A DNA stretch of 64,000 nt from CAZCTC01 sp964501335 (GTDB lineage Bacteria > Chloroflexota > Anaerolineae > B4-G1 > SLSP01): contig CAZCTC010000025.1 of the NCBI GenBank assembly GCA_964501335.1, forward strand, positions 33,409 through 97,408, in the 5' to 3' direction. This document shows, piece after piece, positions 1-8,898 of this stretch. The position numbers and the translations under genes were made by a program. The notes beneath the pieces were generated by a model. It saw only the letters and a list, made by a program, of their open reading frames with translations. It ran no database searches and was not told where the DNA came from. Within the stretch, counting starts at the first letter, position 1. The number at the start of each line of letters is the position of its first letter.

Positions 1-1
1 T

Positions 2-696
<695 letters not shown>

Positions 697-700
<4 letters not shown>

Positions 701-1302
701 ACATCACGTCCGAAATGGTAAAAGAACTGCGTCAGGCCACCGCCGCCGGAATTCTGGATTGCCGCAAGGCCCTGGAAAGTGCTGACGGCGACTTCAACAA
801 AGCGGTCGATTATCTCCGCGAAAAAGGCCTCGCGGCCGCCGCAAAGCGGATGTCCCGCGAAGCCAAAGATGGCCTAGTCGAAGTCTACAGTCATGGTGAA
901 GGCCGCATCGGCGTCATGGTCGAAATCAACTGCGAAACCGATTTCGTGGCCCGCACCGAGGAATTCAAAACCATGGTGCACGACATCGCCATGCACATCG
1001 CCGCCTTCGCGCCCAAATACATCCGCCGCGAAGACATCCCGGCCGCCGTGCTCGAACACGAGCGCGAACTCTACACGGCCCAAACCCGTGAAGAGGGCAA
1101 GCCCGAAAATATCATCGAGAAAATCGTCGAAGGCCGCATCGAGAAATTCATGAAGGAATCCAGCCTGATGGAACAGCCCTTCCTGCGGGATGATTCCATC
1201 ACCGTGGGAGATGTCCTGTCGGCCGCCATCTCCAAAACTGGCGAAAACATGATCCTGCGCCGCTTCGCGCGGTTTGAACGTGGGGAGAGTCTGGAGGGGT
1301 AA
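697..1302 (+). CDS. tsf: Translation elongation factor EF-Ts
   Basis: EF-Ts is the guanine nucleotide exchange factor for EF-Tu. The N-terminal UBA-like part has the signature TAAGILDCRKAL and is followed by the core motif NCETDFVAR. At 201 residues it is the short form found in Thermus and several deep-branching phyla, with one compact dimerisation core and no second subdomain. The start ATG overlaps the rpsB stop by ATGA. The TAA stop falls in the loop of a terminator-like hairpin at 1289-1320, so the end of the frame and the end of a transcript may coincide. Confidence 0.97.
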
Positions 1303-1320
1303 CCCTCCAGACCTTTTTTT
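1289..1320 (+). terminator. Intrinsic terminator or attenuator at the end of tsf
   Basis: A 10-bp perfect stem (1289-1298 pairing with 1303-1312) has a 4-base loop and is followed by a run of seven T. The tsf stop codon TAA occupies 1300-1302, within the loop. A translating ribosome reaching the stop would cover the hairpin, so it may act as an attenuator that responds to translation of tsf and limits read-through into pyrH. Confidence 0.75.
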
Positions 1321-1348
1321 CTTCTTTTAAACCCTGGTGGAGTACAGC

Positions 1349-2065
1349 ATGGCGGTTCCTCGCTACAAGCGCGTTGTCATCAAAGTGGGCGGTGAGTCCC
1401 TCGCCACCCCTGGTGGATTCGGCATTAACCCCGATAAAGCGGATGAGCTGGCTGCCAAAATTGCAGCCATCCATGCCCATGAAGTCGAAGTGGGTATCGT
1501 CATCGGTGCGGGAAACCTCTGGCGCGGCAAGGACGGCCTTGCTCACGGGATGGATCGTGCTACGGCCGACCAGATGGGAATGCTGGCCACAGTCATGAAT
1601 TCACTGGCCCTGGCCGATGCCCTGGAACGCCAGGGCATCACCACCCGGGTCCAGACAGCTATTGAAATGCGCGCCATCGCCGAACCCTACATCCGCCTGC
1701 GCGCCGTTCGCCATATGGAAAAAGGACGGGTCGTCATCTTCGGGGCGGGCACCGGCAATCCTTACTTCACCACCGATACCGCTGCCGCGCTGCGTGCCGC
1801 CGAAATCGGAGCCGACCTGCTGGTCAAAGCGACCAAGGTCGATGGAGTCTACAGCGATAATCCCACCACCCACCCTGATGCCCGACGCTTTGAACGGCTT
1901 ACCTATCTGGATGCCCTCAATATGCGCGTCGGAGTGATGGATTCCACCGCCTTGACCCTCTGTATGGAGAACGATCTCCCCATCATCGTCCTGAATCTTT
2001 GGGATACCGATACCCTCCAACGGGCTGTCTTAGGCGAGACGGTCGGTACCCTGGTGGGACGTTAA
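1349..2065 (+). CDS. pyrH: UMP kinase
   Basis: The enzyme phosphorylates UMP to UDP in pyrimidine nucleotide synthesis. It is an amino-acid-kinase fold protein of 238 residues, the usual length. Visible motifs are the N-terminal KVGGES phosphate loop, the GAGNLWRG block, the GTGNPYFTTDTAAALRA block and the KATKVDGVY nucleotide-binding segment. I chose ATG 1349 rather than the in-frame GTG at 1337, because GGTGG at 1336-1340 is a well-spaced ribosome-binding site for 1349 and the protein then begins MAVPRYKR as expected. It lies between tsf and frr, the common bacterial order. Confidence 0.97.
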   Translation: MAVPRYKRVVIKVGGESLATPGGFGINPDKADELAAKIAAIHAHEVEVGIVIGAGNLWRGKDGLAHGMDRATADQMGMLATVMNSLALADALERQGITTRVQTAIEMRAIAEPYIRLRAVRHMEKGRVVIFGAGTGNPYFTTDTAAALRAAEIGADLLVKATKVDGVYSDNPTTHPDARRFERLTYLDALNMRVGVMDSTALTLCMENDLPIIVLNLWDTDTLQRAVLGETVGTLVGR

Positions 2066-2084
2066 TCGAAAAGGAGAAACGGAG

Positions 2085-2642
2085 ATGCTCAAAGATCTCA
2101 TTCAAGAAGTCGAATCCCGGATGAACAAAACCGTGGAATCGTTGGAAGAAGACCTGCGCAGTGTGCGCACCGGACGCGCCTCCCCGGCCCTGGTAGATCG
2201 GGTAACCGTCGATTATTACGGCGTTCCCACTGCCTTGAACCAGCTGGCCGTCATTTCCGCACCGGAACCGCAGCTCTTGTTGATCCGCCCCTTCGACCCC
2301 AGCTCCTTGCCCGCCATTGAAAAGGGCATTCAGCAGGCCGATCTGGGCCTCAACCCCAATAACGACGGCCGGGTCATCCGGTTGCCTATCCCTCGCCTCA
2401 CCGAGGAACGCCGCCGCGAACTGACCAAAGTCGTCAAACGACGCGTCGAAGAATCCAAAGTGGCCCTGCGCAACATCCGCCGGGATGCCCTGGAAGATAT
2501 GCGCTCGTTCAAGGAAGAAAAGTTGATCTCGGAAGACGAGATGGAACAGGGTCAGGAAATGCTCCAGAAAGTCACCGATCGCTATACCGAAAAGGTCGAG
2601 CAGATCGGGACTCGCAAAGAGCAAGAAATCATGGAAATCTGA
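2085..2642 (+). CDS. frr: Ribosome recycling factor
   Basis: RRF works with EF-G to split post-termination ribosomes. The 185-residue protein has the full-length family layout: an N-terminal helix with the VRTGRASP motif, the PTALNQLA segment of the second domain, and C-terminal helices with LTEERRRELTK and DALEDMR. AAGGAG at 2071-2076 and GGAG at 2081-2084 precede the ATG. It follows pyrH by 19 bases and is probably co-transcribed with it. Confidence 0.97.
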   Translation: MLKDLIQEVESRMNKTVESLEEDLRSVRTGRASPALVDRVTVDYYGVPTALNQLAVISAPEPQLLLIRPFDPSSLPAIEKGIQQADLGLNPNNDGRVIRLPIPRLTEERRRELTKVVKRRVEESKVALRNIRRDALEDMRSFKEEKLISEDEMEQGQEMLQKVTDRYTEKVEQIGTRKEQEIMEI

Positions 2643-2671
2643 GCCTTTTGGCTCACACCGCCCTAAATTAA

Positions 2672-2706
2672 CCTGCAGGCCTTCCTTGTTCAGGAAAGCC
2701 TGCAGG
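2672..2706 (+). other. Hairpin between frr and uppS
   Basis: A near-perfect 15-bp inverted repeat (2672-2686 with 2692-2706, one mismatch) has a 5-base loop. No T-run follows, so it is more likely an RNA-stability or processing structure within the frr-uppS transcript than an intrinsic terminator. A smaller stem, GAGCC/GGCTC, lies just downstream of the frr stop. Confidence 0.45.
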
Positions 2707-2758
2707 CCGGCCGGGCACCGGATTTCCCCTTGCAGAGTAAACAACTCCGGAGAGCAAC

Positions 2759-3493
2759 ATGAGCAATCAAACAGAACCAACCTATCCCCCTCTGATTAGA
2801 GTGCCAAAACATGTCGGGATTATCATGGATGGCAACGGCCGCTGGGCCCAATCCCGCAACCTGCCTCGCGTTGCCGGACATCGCGCCGGAGTCGAAAATC
2901 TGCGTCGAATCCTGCGCGCCGCGGTCGAATTTGGCGTCCCCATTCTCACGCTCTACGCCTTTTCCACCGAAAACTGGCAACGTCCCACCGATGAAGTCGC
3001 CGCCCTGCTCACCCTGCTCCGCGAGGCCCTGGAAAAGGAAGTTGACGAGTTACACAGGAATGGTGTACAATTGAGGCACATTGGGCGCCTCGATCCCCTA
3101 TCCGATGACCTCCAGCAAGGCATCCGCTCGGTCATCGAAAAAACCCGGAATAACAATCGCATTATCGTTAACATTGCCTTCAACTACGGCGGTCGCAAAG
3201 AAATCGTTGACGCCGTCCGCGAAATTGTTGCTCTGGGCATCCCAGCCGACCAAATCACTGAAGATTTAATCTCGGCCCACCTTTACACTGCCGGACAACC
3301 GGACCCTGATTTGATTATCCGGACCAGCGGCGAAATGCGCACCAGCAATTTCCTGGTATGGCAGGGAGTTTATGCTGAATTGTATGTTACACCCGCCTAC
3401 TGGCCCGACTTTGACAAGGACGCCTTCTACCAGGCCCTCAACGCTTTCGGGCAACGAGGACGTCGCTTTGGCGGGGTGAACAACCAGGAATAA
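2759..3493 (+). CDS. uppS: Isoprenyl transferase (undecaprenyl diphosphate synthase type)
   Basis: A cis-prenyltransferase that elongates farnesyl diphosphate with isopentenyl units to make the lipid carrier for cell-wall glycans. The 244-residue protein has the catalytic GIIMDGNGRW motif (Asp24), the AGHRAG segment, YAFSTENW, and the C-terminal IIRTSGEMRTSNFLVWQ block that binds the allylic substrate. The start is supported by CCGGAGAG upstream. It lies directly before cdsA, the usual envelope-lipid arrangement. Confidence 0.95.
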   Translation: MSNQTEPTYPPLIRVPKHVGIIMDGNGRWAQSRNLPRVAGHRAGVENLRRILRAAVEFGVPILTLYAFSTENWQRPTDEVAALLTLLREALEKEVDELHRNGVQLRHIGRLDPLSDDLQQGIRSVIEKTRNNNRIIVNIAFNYGGRKEIVDAVREIVALGIPADQITEDLISAHLYTAGQPDPDLIIRTSGEMRTSNFLVWQGVYAELYVTPAYWPDFDKDAFYQALNAFGQRGRRFGGVNNQE

Positions 3494-3705
3494 CCTGTCG
3501 AAATCAGGCACTGGAGAGTCCTGCAGTCAAAGGTTGAACTGCAGGCATTTTCTGAGGTTCGCCTTGATAACGGACGGTTCCCAATCTGTGGGATGGACCG
3601 CCTACCCCACCTCCTATCGGGTTTCCACACCCAGCGGAGATTTTTTCCCAAACGACCTCCTGGGCGTCCCTCCTGGACATGTTGTGATAGGAGCCGTAAT
3701 TATTC
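3494..3705. other. Intergenic region uppS-cdsA without a gene
   Basis: These 212 bases hold no convincing coding frame. A small imperfect hairpin with CTGCAG arms lies near 3520-3545. I see no clear terminator, and uppS and cdsA may still be co-transcribed. Confidence 0.4.
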
Positions 3706-4512
3706 ATGAAAGCCAGAGTGATCAGCAGCATCATCCTGATCCCATTTGTCCTGGCCGCTGTCCTGGCGGGCGGGTTGCCTTACCTCTTCCTGGTCACCCT
3801 GGCGGTGACAGTAGCGGGCTTTGAATATGCCCGCATGCTTAAATTAAAGGGGTATCAGCTCTCCCTCCCTCTGGTATGGTGTGGGGCCCTTCTTCCGATC
3901 GTCGATGCCTGGTGGGGTAACGACCGTTGGCTCACCCCAGGATTGGCCCTTTTACTCTTCAGTGCCGGAGCCTGGCAACTTTTCCATCGCGAAAAAGATC
4001 CTACGGCCACCTGGACGCTCACCGTGGCCGGCGGACTTTATTTGGGCATCGGCGGCTCCTACATCATCCGGCTGCACAATGTCCCGGACGGCCTCTGGTG
4101 GACCTTATTAGCCCTGGCAGTCGTCTGGACCGCGGATTCGGGGGCCTACGCGATCGGTCGCCGCTGGGGCCGCCATAAAATGGCGCCCACCATCAGCCCC
4201 GGCAAAAGCTGGGAAGGCTATGCCGCCGAACTGGTCAGCGGCCTGGCCGCCGGGTACTTTTTCGGTTGGCTGTTTCCGCTATTCGCCGCAACGCCCCTCA
4301 CGATCACCCCATTACGTGGTCTGGTGCTGGGTGGCTTGCTGGCAGCCGTCACACCGCTAGGCGATTTCTTTGAATCCATGATCAAACGCGAGGTCGGAGT
4401 CAAAGACTCTGGAAATCTAATCCCCGGACATGGCGGTCTATTTGATCGCATCGATAGCCTGCTCTGGGCTGGATTTCTGGCATGGGGGTTTGTCACACTA
4501 GTCGTGAGGTAA
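3706..4512 (+). CDS. cdsA: Phosphatidate cytidylyltransferase
   Basis: This membrane enzyme makes CDP-diacylglycerol from phosphatidate and CTP at the start of phospholipid synthesis. The protein has 268 residues and about seven to eight hydrophobic segments. The family signature near the C-terminus is clear: KREVGVKDSG followed by LIPGHGGLFDRIDS. An Asp-rich motif (WTADSGAY) and the GRRWG segment fit the catalytic core. In many bacteria dxr follows cdsA; here a fructose-bisphosphatase gene follows after only 3 bases. Confidence 0.94.
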   Translation: MKARVISSIILIPFVLAAVLAGGLPYLFLVTLAVTVAGFEYARMLKLKGYQLSLPLVWCGALLPIVDAWWGNDRWLTPGLALLLFSAGAWQLFHREKDPTATWTLTVAGGLYLGIGGSYIIRLHNVPDGLWWTLLALAVVWTADSGAYAIGRRWGRHKMAPTISPGKSWEGYAAELVSGLAAGYFFGWLFPLFAATPLTITPLRGLVLGGLLAAVTPLGDFFESMIKREVGVKDSGNLIPGHGGLFDRIDSLLWAGFLAWGFVTLVVR

Positions 4513-4515
4513 ACG

Positions 4516-5535
4516 TTGTATCCAAAAATTATCACCATTGAACGACATATTTTAGAACAGGAAAAAGCGTACCCCGAAGCCACCGGTATCCTGAGTAATT
4601 TGCTCTATGATATCGCGCTGGCGGCCAAAATCGTCGCCCGGGAAATCCGCCGCGCCGGCCTAAACGATATTTTGGGATCGGCCGGGGCGGTCAATGTTCA
4701 GGGTGAACAACAAATGAAACTCGATGTCTTTGCCCATGAAACCCTGGTCCGCATGAACAGTTACACGGGCCGGGTAGGAATTCTTGCCAGCGAAGAATTG
4801 GAAGGCTTGGTCGAACCCAGCGGGTTGATGAACGACGGAAAATATGTCCTCATCTACGATCCCCTGGATGGTTCTTCCAATATCGAAACCAACGTCAGCG
4901 TCGGCACTATTTTTGCCATCTACCGGCGCCAGAGTTCGCTCGGCGAACCGGGAACGCTCCAGGATTGCCTGCAACCGGCCTCAAATCTGGTCGCCGCCGG
5001 CTACATCATCTATGGCTCCAGCACCATGTTGGTCTACACCACCGGCAACGGAGTCCATGGCTTTACCCTGGAACCCAGCCTGGGTGAGTTTTTGCTCTCC
5101 CACCCCCATATCCAGATTCCCAATCGGGCACGCTATTTCAGCACCAATGCCGCCAACGAACGGTTTTGGAGCCCGGGAACCCAACGTTTCGATCACTATT
5201 TGAAAGGGTTGGAAGAAGAAAAACCGGATCATTATTTAACGGCTCGTTACGTCGGTTCTTTGGTTGCCGATTTTCACCGCAATCTCCTGCAGGGCGGTAT
5301 CTTCTACTACCCTCTGACCTATAAAGAAGGTCAGAGTCCCCGGCCCAAGCTGAGATTGCTTTACGAAGCCGGCCCGTTGGCATTTATCGCCCAGCAGGCC
5401 GCCGGTTACGCTTCCGACGGACACCAAAATATCCTGGATATTGTGCCGACGGATTTACATCAGCGGGTACCGCTTTTTATCGGAAACCGCGACCTTGTAG
5501 TCAAGGCGGAAGAATATATCCGCCGCTATGGATAA
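4516..5535 (+). CDS. fbp: Fructose-1,6-bisphosphatase, class I
   Basis: It hydrolyses fructose-1,6-bisphosphate to fructose-6-phosphate in gluconeogenesis. The 339-residue length matches class I enzymes. Visible signatures are LASEELEG, the metal-binding DPLDGSSNIETNVSVGTIF block and the substrate-binding RYVGSLVADFHRNLLQGGIF block. The start is a TTG codon; GAGGT (4505-4509) inside the end of cdsA is the ribosome-binding site, so the gene is probably co-expressed with cdsA. With alpha-glucan phosphorylase downstream it suggests active hexose-phosphate and storage-glucan metabolism. Confidence 0.95.
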   Translation: MYPKIITIERHILEQEKAYPEATGILSNLLYDIALAAKIVAREIRRAGLNDILGSAGAVNVQGEQQMKLDVFAHETLVRMNSYTGRVGILASEELEGLVEPSGLMNDGKYVLIYDPLDGSSNIETNVSVGTIFAIYRRQSSLGEPGTLQDCLQPASNLVAAGYIIYGSSTMLVYTTGNGVHGFTLEPSLGEFLLSHPHIQIPNRARYFSTNAANERFWSPGTQRFDHYLKGLEEEKPDHYLTARYVGSLVADFHRNLLQGGIFYYPLTYKEGQSPRPKLRLLYEAGPLAFIAQQAAGYASDGHQNILDIVPTDLHQRVPLFIGNRDLVVKAEEYIRRYG

Positions 5536-5574
5536 AAAAATAACTGCCTGTTGCAAATACCTGAGGAGGGCTCC

Positions 5575-7128
5575 ATGACCCCGGAAGAAGACTATCGCGA
5601 AGAAATGAATTCTGATATGAGTGAAACGCAAGATTCGGGTATCGATGTCCCCGAAATGACGACCCTGATCACTCCCAGAAATTACCCCGATCCCGGTGAA
5701 TTACCGGAACCGGAACCGGAAGATGATAACGGCAACGATACAGAACCCGAAATAGAAAATATTTCGGGCGATGAAAAAATTCCCCAAATCCCCATCACAC
5801 CCGCTATTACCCAACCCCAAAGCGAAGAGGATGAGTTCCTGCGCCGCCTGGATATGCGAACCCTGGAAAGTATGCGCCTGCAGGAACTCCGTGAAGTCGC
5901 CCGTCGCTATAATGTTACCGGATACAGTCGTCTGAAGAAAGAAGATCTGATTCTGTTGCTGCTCAAAGCCAAAACCGAACGGGAAGGTTTCATCTTTGGC
6001 GGTGGGATTCTGGAAATCGCCGAAGAAGGCATCGGTTTCCTGCGTTCCTCCCGCTACCTCCCCGGCCCGGAAGATGTCTACGTCTCTCAAAGCCAGATCC
6101 GCCGCTTCGGATTGCGCACCGGAGATATGGTCGCCGGACAGGTACGCCCGCCGAAAGAAACCGAAAAATACCGCAGTCTGCTGCGCGTCGAAACGATCAA
6201 CGGGATGGACCCGGAAGCGGCCAAACAACGCCCCCGATTTGAACGCCTGACCCCCATCTTCCCCAACAAACCCTTCCACCTCGTCACCGACCCCCGCAAT
6301 TTGACACAGCGGTTGGTCGAACTGGTCGCTCCGGTAGGTCTGGGCCAGCGCGGTCTGATCGTCTCTCCGCCCAAATCTGGTAAAACAACCGTGCTCAAAG
6401 AACTGGCCAACGGGATCTCGGCCAACCACCCCGAAGTTCACCTGATCGTCCTGCTCATCGGCGAGCGCCCCGAAGAAGTGACCGATATGGACCGCGCCGT
6501 CGATGCCGAAGTGATCAGCTCTACCTTCGATGAACCGGTAGAACATCAGGCCCGCGTGGCCGAGATGGCCCTGGAACGGGCCAAGCGCCTGGTCGAAAGC
6601 GGCCGGGATGTGGCGATCCTGATGGACAGCATCACCCGCCTCACCCGCGCCTACAACCTGGTCGTCCAGCCCAGCGGCCGTACACTCTCCGGCGGTCTCG
6701 ATCCGGCCGCCCTCTACCCGCCCAAACACTTCTTCGGCGCGGCCCGCAATATCGAAGAAGGCGGCAGCCTGACGATCATCGCCACCTGCCTGATCGATAC
6801 CGGCAGCCGGATGGACGATCTGATCTACGAAGAATTCAAGGGCACCGGCAATATGGAACTGCACCTCAACCGCAAACTCCAGGAACGCCGCATCTTCCCG
6901 GCCTTCGACATCACCCGCTCCGGCACTCGGCGTGAAGAGCTGTTGCTGGAAGCCGAAACCATGCGCCGCGTCTGGCTGATGCGCCGCATGATCACTCAAA
7001 TGATGTCGGCCCCCCCCAACGGCCCGGGCTACGAAATCACGGCCGCTACGGAAGCCGTGTTGCAACAAATGCGCAAGACCCGCACCAACTGGGAATTCCT
7101 GGAAACGCTCACCCGCGATCTGAAATAA
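5575..7128 (+). CDS. rho: Transcription termination factor Rho
   Basis: Rho is a hexameric RNA helicase that ends transcription of untranslated RNA. The 517-residue protein has an acidic, disordered N-terminal extension of about 90 residues, then the Rho N-terminal SAP-like domain (LQELREVARRYN), the cold-shock RNA-binding domain (GILEIAEEGIGFLR), and the RecA-type motor with P-loop SPPKSGKTT (Lys270), Walker B VAILMDSITRLTRAYN, and the EEFKGTGNMEL R-loop block. I chose ATG 5575 because GAGGAGGG lies just upstream; an in-frame TTG at 5551 has no such site. The P-loop has Ser where many Rho proteins have Ala, a conservative change. Confidence 0.96.
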   Translation: MTPEEDYREEMNSDMSETQDSGIDVPEMTTLITPRNYPDPGELPEPEPEDDNGNDTEPEIENISGDEKIPQIPITPAITQPQSEEDEFLRRLDMRTLESMRLQELREVARRYNVTGYSRLKKEDLILLLLKAKTEREGFIFGGGILEIAEEGIGFLRSSRYLPGPEDVYVSQSQIRRFGLRTGDMVAGQVRPPKETEKYRSLLRVETINGMDPEAAKQRPRFERLTPIFPNKPFHLVTDPRNLTQRLVELVAPVGLGQRGLIVSPPKSGKTTVLKELANGISANHPEVHLIVLLIGERPEEVTDMDRAVDAEVISSTFDEPVEHQARVAEMALERAKRLVESGRDVAILMDSITRLTRAYNLVVQPSGRTLSGGLDPAALYPPKHFFGAARNIEEGGSLTIIATCLIDTGSRMDDLIYEEFKGTGNMELHLNRKLQERRIFPAFDITRSGTRREELLLEAETMRRVWLMRRMITQMMSAPPNGPGYEITAATEAVLQQMRKTRTNWEFLETLTRDLK

Positions 7129-7145
7129 TAAATTTCACTGTCCCC

Positions 7146-7180
7146 TATTATCGCGCGCCCTGTAGGGGCGCGCGATAATA
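7146..7180 (+). terminator. Strong hairpin after rho
   Basis: A perfect 15-bp stem (7146-7160 with 7166-7180) with a 5-base loop starts 17 bases after the rho stop. The downstream sequence is TAAAACC, so a classical T-run is missing. It may be a 3'-end protecting structure or a Rho-assisted termination site rather than a standard intrinsic terminator. Confidence 0.5.
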
Positions 7181-7209
7181 TAAAACCTGCCCCCCACCGG
7201 AGGTTACCC

Positions 7210-7554
7210 ATGCCTGATTGCCTCTTTTGTCGGATTGCCCGGCAGGAAGCGCCGGCCCGCCTCGCCTACCAGGACGAAGAACTGACCGCCTTTCACGACA
7301 TCACTCCACAGGCCCCGCTGCACCTCCTCATCATCCCCAACCGCCACATCCCCGATCTCAACGCCGCCAACGCTGACGACGCCGCCCTCCTGGGCCGGAT
7401 GAGCCTGCTGGCCCAACGCCTGGCGCAAGAGGCCGGCTATGCCGGAAGCGGCTACCGGCTCGTACTCAATACCGGCCGGGATGCCGGCCAATCGGTCTTC
7501 CACATCCACCTGCACCTCCTCGCCGGCCGCACTCTCCGCTGGCCCCCCGGATAG
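7210..7554 (+). CDS. HIT-family nucleotide hydrolase (HinT-like)
   Basis: HinT-type proteins hydrolyse purine nucleoside phosphoramidates. The 114-residue protein has the CLFCRIA start with two Cys typical of bacterial HinT, the PLHLLIIPNRHI strand, and the histidine triad His98-x-His100-x-His102 in SVFHIHLHLLAG. The ribosome-binding site ACCGGAGG lies 7 bases before the ATG. It stands alone after rho. Confidence 0.93.
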   Translation: MPDCLFCRIARQEAPARLAYQDEELTAFHDITPQAPLHLLIIPNRHIPDLNAANADDAALLGRMSLLAQRLAQEAGYAGSGYRLVLNTGRDAGQSVFHIHLHLLAGRTLRWPPG

Positions 7555-7613
7555 ATCAGGTATCGTTCCGGGCGCCTGCGCTCATAATCCCTGTCCTGAA
7601 AATAGCCCCCCAA

Positions 7614-7710
7614 AGGTGCGACGCACTTTCTATCCCTGAAACCGACGATTCAAACGGCTCAACGTTGGAGCAAGTCGCCTGTCCTTGCAAGATCAGAGTG
7701 CGTTGCACCT
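7614..7710. repeat. Inverted repeat pair around a 69-bp spacer
   Basis: AGGTGCGACGCACT at 7614-7627 and AGTGCGTTGCACCT at 7697-7710 are reverse complements apart from one base. Each half is itself nearly palindromic (GTGCG/CGCAC). The spacer has no coding signal. It could be a protein-binding pair or a degenerate small repeat. Confidence 0.5.
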
Positions 7711-7753
7711 GCTTGGGAAATCCACCTCACCCGCAAATGAGGCCTTCCCCGTA

Positions 7754-7846
7754 AGATGCGCCACGCTGGATGGGGGAAAGAGTTTTTTTGTTCATGTTTT
7801 CGGCGGCTTCAGAAAGCCGCCGAAAACATGGGCTTTTCCAGAGCCG
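7754..7846 (+). repeat. Composite intergenic hairpin element, copy 1
   Basis: Flank GCGCCACGCTGGATGGGG and a T-rich stretch lead into a perfect 17-bp stem (7793-7809 with 7814-7830, loop CAGA), followed by GGGCTTTTCCAG. The stem is identical to that of the copy at 55075-55190, apart from one outer base pair there. A tail with two GTCTAC units (7861-7896) resembles the tail after the copy at 40209-40400. Confidence 0.8.
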
Positions 7847-7978
7847 TCCCGGCGGCGCAGGCTGTCTATAGTCTACTTGCCGCTGTCTACTTCCGCTAAA
7901 TTTTCATCTTTCGGGGTGCCGTCCCCCGGCCCGGCTATCTATCATGCAAAAGAGTACTAAAGTCCCGGGCCAATCGGA

Positions 7979-8006
7979 TTGACAAATTGCCTTGCCGCGC
8001 TAAAAT
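7979..8006 (+). promoter_or_regulatory. Sigma-70-type promoter for the membrane protein gene
   Basis: TTGACA at 7979-7984 and TAAAAT at 8001-8006 are separated by 16 bases. Transcription would start near 8012-8014, which coincides with the first in-frame ATG (8014). The mRNA may be leaderless, or translation may begin at ATG 8044 with a weak GCAGGA upstream. Confidence 0.7.
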
Positions 8007-8013
8007 ACCCATC

Positions 8014-8850
8014 ATGCCCGTCCAAGAGCAGGACCACCAATTAATGGAGCGTGACCGACTGAGCATCCTGCTCGCTGTTACGCTGATTAGCGCGACTCTG
8101 TTGCGGTTTGTGGAACTTCCCTCCGTAACCTGGAGTGTGCGTAGAATTTTGGGTTCCCCCTTAGGCTTCACCATCGGTGGGGACTGGCTCTTGCCGTTGC
8201 TCATGATGGGATTGATCTTCACCGGCACCTTCGCCCTGCTGCAATCCTATCCCCAAGCAGAAACCCGGGAACGTCCCCTTCTCTATTCTCTGATCACCCC
8301 GGTGCTGGGGGCCCTGCTGGTTTCCATGCTGCTCATTCGAGCTACATCCTGGCCCCTCTGGCTGGCCGCGCTGGGTATCGGCGGACTTGCCCTCGGGCTT
8401 TTAATCCACCTCACCTATCGCGCCTATTCCCCCCTCTCCCAGGGATATGCCCAGGCGCGCACCCTCCTCAACATTGCCAACTACATTCTGGGTTTCGTCC
8501 TCTTCAGCCTGACCCTGAACAGCGGTTATCGCGCCTTGATCGTCGCTCCCGCCATCATGGCCCTCAGTGGCCTGTTGACGCTCGACATCCTCAGCACCAG
8601 TGCCGCCCCCTACCGCTCGATTCTGCGCTTTGGCGTCATCGTGGCCCTCCTGGAAGGCGAACTCACCTGGGTTCTGGGATACTGGCCGCTTTCCCCCTGG
8701 GCCGGCGCCACCCTTTTGACACTGGGGTTATATCTCGGTAGCGGGTTGGGGTATCAATATCTTCTCAATCGTCTGGATCGTCGCACCCTTCTCGAATTTA
8801 TAGGATTTGCACTGATACTCTTCATCTTTGTTTTGTGGGTCCGGCCCTGA
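8014..8850 (+). CDS. Polytopic membrane protein of unknown function
   Basis: I do not recognise a characterised family. The 278-residue protein has about eight to nine hydrophobic segments spread over its whole length, a short charged N-terminus, and no obvious catalytic or transport motif. The start is ambiguous: ATG 8014 sits at the predicted transcription start, whereas ATG 8044 has a weak ribosome-binding site and would shorten the protein by 10 residues. The stop codon lies in the left arm of an intrinsic terminator. It is a single-gene unit with its own promoter and terminator. Confidence 0.8.
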   Translation: MPVQEQDHQLMERDRLSILLAVTLISATLLRFVELPSVTWSVRRILGSPLGFTIGGDWLLPLLMMGLIFTGTFALLQSYPQAETRERPLLYSLITPVLGALLVSMLLIRATSWPLWLAALGIGGLALGLLIHLTYRAYSPLSQGYAQARTLLNIANYILGFVLFSLTLNSGYRALIVAPAIMALSGLLTLDILSTSAAPYRSILRFGVIVALLEGELTWVLGYWPLSPWAGATLLTLGLYLGSGLGYQYLLNRLDRRTLLEFIGFALILFIFVLWVRP

Positions 8851-8867
8851 AATTTCAGGGCTTTTTT
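8844..8867 (+). terminator. Intrinsic terminator overlapping the stop codon
   Basis: A perfect palindrome, GCCCTGAAA then TTTCAGGGC (8844-8861), is followed by TTTTTT. The TGA stop of the membrane protein is part of the left arm. Confidence 0.85.
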
Positions 8868-8898
8868 ATGGGGTCATTTTTTTCAGGAGAAAGAATCC

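Larger units (their letters stand above)
7555..8013. other. 459-bp intergenic region with repeat elements, no gene
   Basis: The gap between the HIT gene and the membrane protein holds an inverted repeat pair (7614-7627 and 7697-7710), one composite hairpin element (7754-7846) and, at its right end, a consensus promoter (7979-8006). I find no coding frame with a ribosome-binding site. A 92-codon open frame across 7685-7960 reads straight through the hairpin element and is not credible. Confidence 0.6.

Noticed and set aside
1337..1348. GTG start at 1337 for pyrH
   Set aside because: It would overlap the ribosome-binding site that fits ATG 1349, and the family begins near that ATG.
5701..7068. 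Long open frame on the minus strand opposite rho
   Set aside because: It is the antisense shadow of a strongly conserved Rho gene, has no ribosome-binding site, and its composition reflects codon bias of the plus strand.
7685..7960. 92-codon open frame in the gap after the HIT gene
   Set aside because: It crosses the hairpin element and has no start signal.
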